Positions 5,730 through 6,493 of a DNA stretch of 6,493 bases are shown here, piece by piece; within the stretch, counting starts at the first letter, position 1; each line of letters opens with the position of its first letter. The notes under the pieces are model-generated. The model was not told where the DNA came from. It ran no database searches and saw only the letters and a program-made list of their open reading frames with translations. The stretch spans positions 1 through 6,493 of the forward strand of contig JADFZC010000144.1 of the NCBI GenBank assembly GCA_015232735.1. Direction: 5' to 3'. The position numbers were made by a program, and so were the translations under genes. Source of the stretch: Oligoflexales bacterium. GTDB lineage: Bacteria > Bdellovibrionota > Oligoflexia > Oligoflexales > Oligoflexaceae.

Positions 5730-5762
5730 AGCCACTTTTTACTAAGCTAAAGAGTGGTTTTT
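5730..5762 (+). terminator. Rho-independent terminator-like hairpin, plus strand
   Basis: CCACTTTTT (5732-5740) pairs with AAAGAGTGG (5749-5757) over nine pairs with one G-U, and two more weak pairs extend it (5730-5731 with 5758-5759). The loop is eight bases and TTTTT runs from 5758 to 5762. The T tract follows only in the plus direction, yet no plus-strand gene lies upstream. It might therefore end a non-coding transcript through repeat copy B. Confidence 0.5.
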
Positions 5763-5784
5763 AAAGAAGGTGAGGGAGAAACTT

Positions 5785-5811
5785 TTGAAAAATTGATCCT
5801 CGATTTTTCAA
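5785..5811. repeat. AT-rich 9-base inverted repeat
   Basis: TTGAAAAAT (5785-5793) and ATTTTTCAA (5803-5811) are perfect reverse complements with a 9-base loop, followed by TTTT. ATTTTTCAATTTT (5803-5815) is identical to 1682-1694, directly after repeat copy A, so it probably belongs to the extended repeat. Confidence 0.45.
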
Positions 5812-5866
5812 TTTTGTCACGAGCAAGTCATCAGATTTCTTTGCCAGCTCTTCAGAGGTTGTTATA

Positions 5867-6493
5867 TCAAAGTTCTTTGAGAAAAATATTCAAAACATCC
5901 TCACACCATTCAAATTTATGCTGATAACTCATCTGTTGTAGAAAAAGTGATTTATCTGCTTTTTTTAATTCCTTTTTCAGGATACTAATGATTGCCGACA
6001 ACGATTTGTTATTACATATTTTTTTCAAATCTCTTCCAATTAAAGCCGCACCAGCTCGTTCTACTGTGAATGGATCAAGTTCAACAAGATCAGAGTTTTC
6101 TTCATAGAATCGGTCTTCGTTTCCAGCATCAAAGTAATTTTTAATTATTATCGCAATATCTTGAGGATCTTGCGATCTTTCAAGGGGACGATCGCTCCAT
6201 GCAACAATTTTTAAAAGCACAAGCCCGGCTAGAGACGCAATCCGAATCTCATGACGTGATGGTGTAAATACTCGATGTGCTGTTTTATAGACTTCATCAA
6301 ATCCAATCATATTCATAACTCGGCCGTCTTCTGGCCAAATAATCTCATTCTTGCTTGATTCAACTCCACCAAAGGGAATGAGATCAATGGTGACTAATTT
6401 GAATCGTACTCTGGATTTGATTTGAGTTTTCTCAAAACCAGATTCCAGAAGTTTTAATCTTATTTTTTCATAGACCTCCCAATTTTGTACATA
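5867..6493 (-). CDS. Nucleotidyltransferase-fold protein, AbiEii/COG4914-like (5' end missing)
   Basis: 208 residues are present. The frame is open to the window edge, so the N-terminus, including the expected GS...DxD metal-binding motif of the polymerase-beta nucleotidyltransferase fold, lies outside. The visible part starts YVQNWEVYEKI, and FKLVTIDLIPFGG (residues 31-43) would provide the third catalytic aspartate, D37. IIWPEDGR and NMIGFDEVY follow. LAGLVLLKIVAWSDR (88-102) then QDPQDI (108-113) match the K..AW.DR...KD..D region of AbiEii-type toxins and COG4914 proteins. Such enzymes may transfer nucleotides to tRNA or protein; the target here is unknown. An ATG at 6314-6316 lies in mid-domain and is not the true start. 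The C-terminus (CEDVLNIFLKEL) looks natural. No partner gene is visible downstream; an antitoxin, if any, would lie beyond the right edge. Confidence 0.75.
   Translation of the reverse strand, partial: YVQNWEVYEKIRLKLLESGFEKTQIKSRVRFKLVTIDLIPFGGVESSKNEIIWPEDGRVMNMIGFDEVYKTAHRVFTPSRHEIRIASLAGLVLLKIVAWSDRPLERSQDPQDIAIIIKNYFDAGNEDRFYEENSDLVELDPFTVERAGAALIGRDLKKICNNKSLSAIISILKKELKKADKSLFLQQMSYQHKFEWCEDVLNIFLKEL

Larger units (their letters stand above)
5347..5866. other. Gene-free region dense in inverted repeats
   Basis: About 520 bases between two minus-strand genes. From left to right it holds: a TGTCCTAA cluster (5403-5507), a 7-base inverted repeat ATGATCC/GGATCAT (5525-5531, 5550-5556), CCACAC/GTGTGG (5610-5615, 5631-5636) around ACACT-TT-AGTGT (5614-5625), dispersed-repeat copy B (5664-5729), a terminator-like hairpin (5730-5762) and a 9-base AT-rich inverted repeat (5785-5811). 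A minus-strand frame at 5450-5617 could encode 55 residues from a GTG, or 42 from an ATG with AAGG before it. It resembles nothing I know. Confidence 0.5.

Noticed and set aside
5761..5889. Second minus-strand frame overlapping the end of the nucleotidyltransferase gene, suggesting a frameshifted C-terminal extension
   Set aside because: The enzyme already ends in a natural-looking CEDVLNIFLKEL. The 42-codon open frame has no start and runs through the AT-rich inverted repeat, so chance is the simpler explanation.
1..6493. tRNA, rRNA, CRISPR array, complete insertion sequence or transposase
   Set aside because: I saw no cloverleaf or rRNA signature, no regularly spaced repeat array and no transposase motif in the coding frames examined.

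Overview
The window looks like a gene-sparse accessory or decaying stretch of a bacterial chromosome of moderate to low GC. Shine-Dalgarno sequences precede most genes. The methyltransferase, PflX-like radical SAM and COG4914-type nucleotidyltransferase families would fit a deltaproteobacterium (Desulfobacterota). That placement rests on family recognition only and is weak.

Layout. Positions 1-357 are AT-rich with no convincing gene. A two-gene minus-strand operon follows: a four-helix membrane protein (987-1370), a GC-rich hairpin, then a class I SAM methyltransferase (358-933, TTG start). A 405-bp divergent gap (1371-1775) holds copy A of a 66-bp dispersed repeat. Next is a second, UbiE-like methyltransferase on the plus strand (1776-2699). 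Positions 2700-3714 are a gene graveyard: a frameshifted and truncated PflX-type radical SAM gene (2934-3258, +) and a 3' scrap that reads like an Ig-like surface domain (3534-3692, -). A plus-strand gene for an exported protein with an HExxH zinc-peptidase motif (3715-4569) converges on a minus-strand ICMT/PEMT-type membrane methyltransferase (4855-5346). Positions 5347-5866 hold no convincing gene but are rich in inverted repeats, and they include copy B of the dispersed repeat. A partial nucleotidyltransferase-fold gene (5867-6493, -) runs off the right edge.

How the parts relate. Only the membrane protein and the first methyltransferase look co-transcribed. Three unrelated-looking methyltransferases lie within 5 kb, but nothing in the sequence ties them to one pathway. 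The most interesting signal is the dispersed repeat. Copies A and B are 57/66 identical and can fold into two hairpins that share three bases. One base pair of the second hairpin has changed on both sides between the copies (C-G to T-A), which hints at selection on structure. Copy B is followed by a further strong hairpin with a T tract and by a segment that appears to be deleted in copy A. I do not see a complete, named defence or mobile system.
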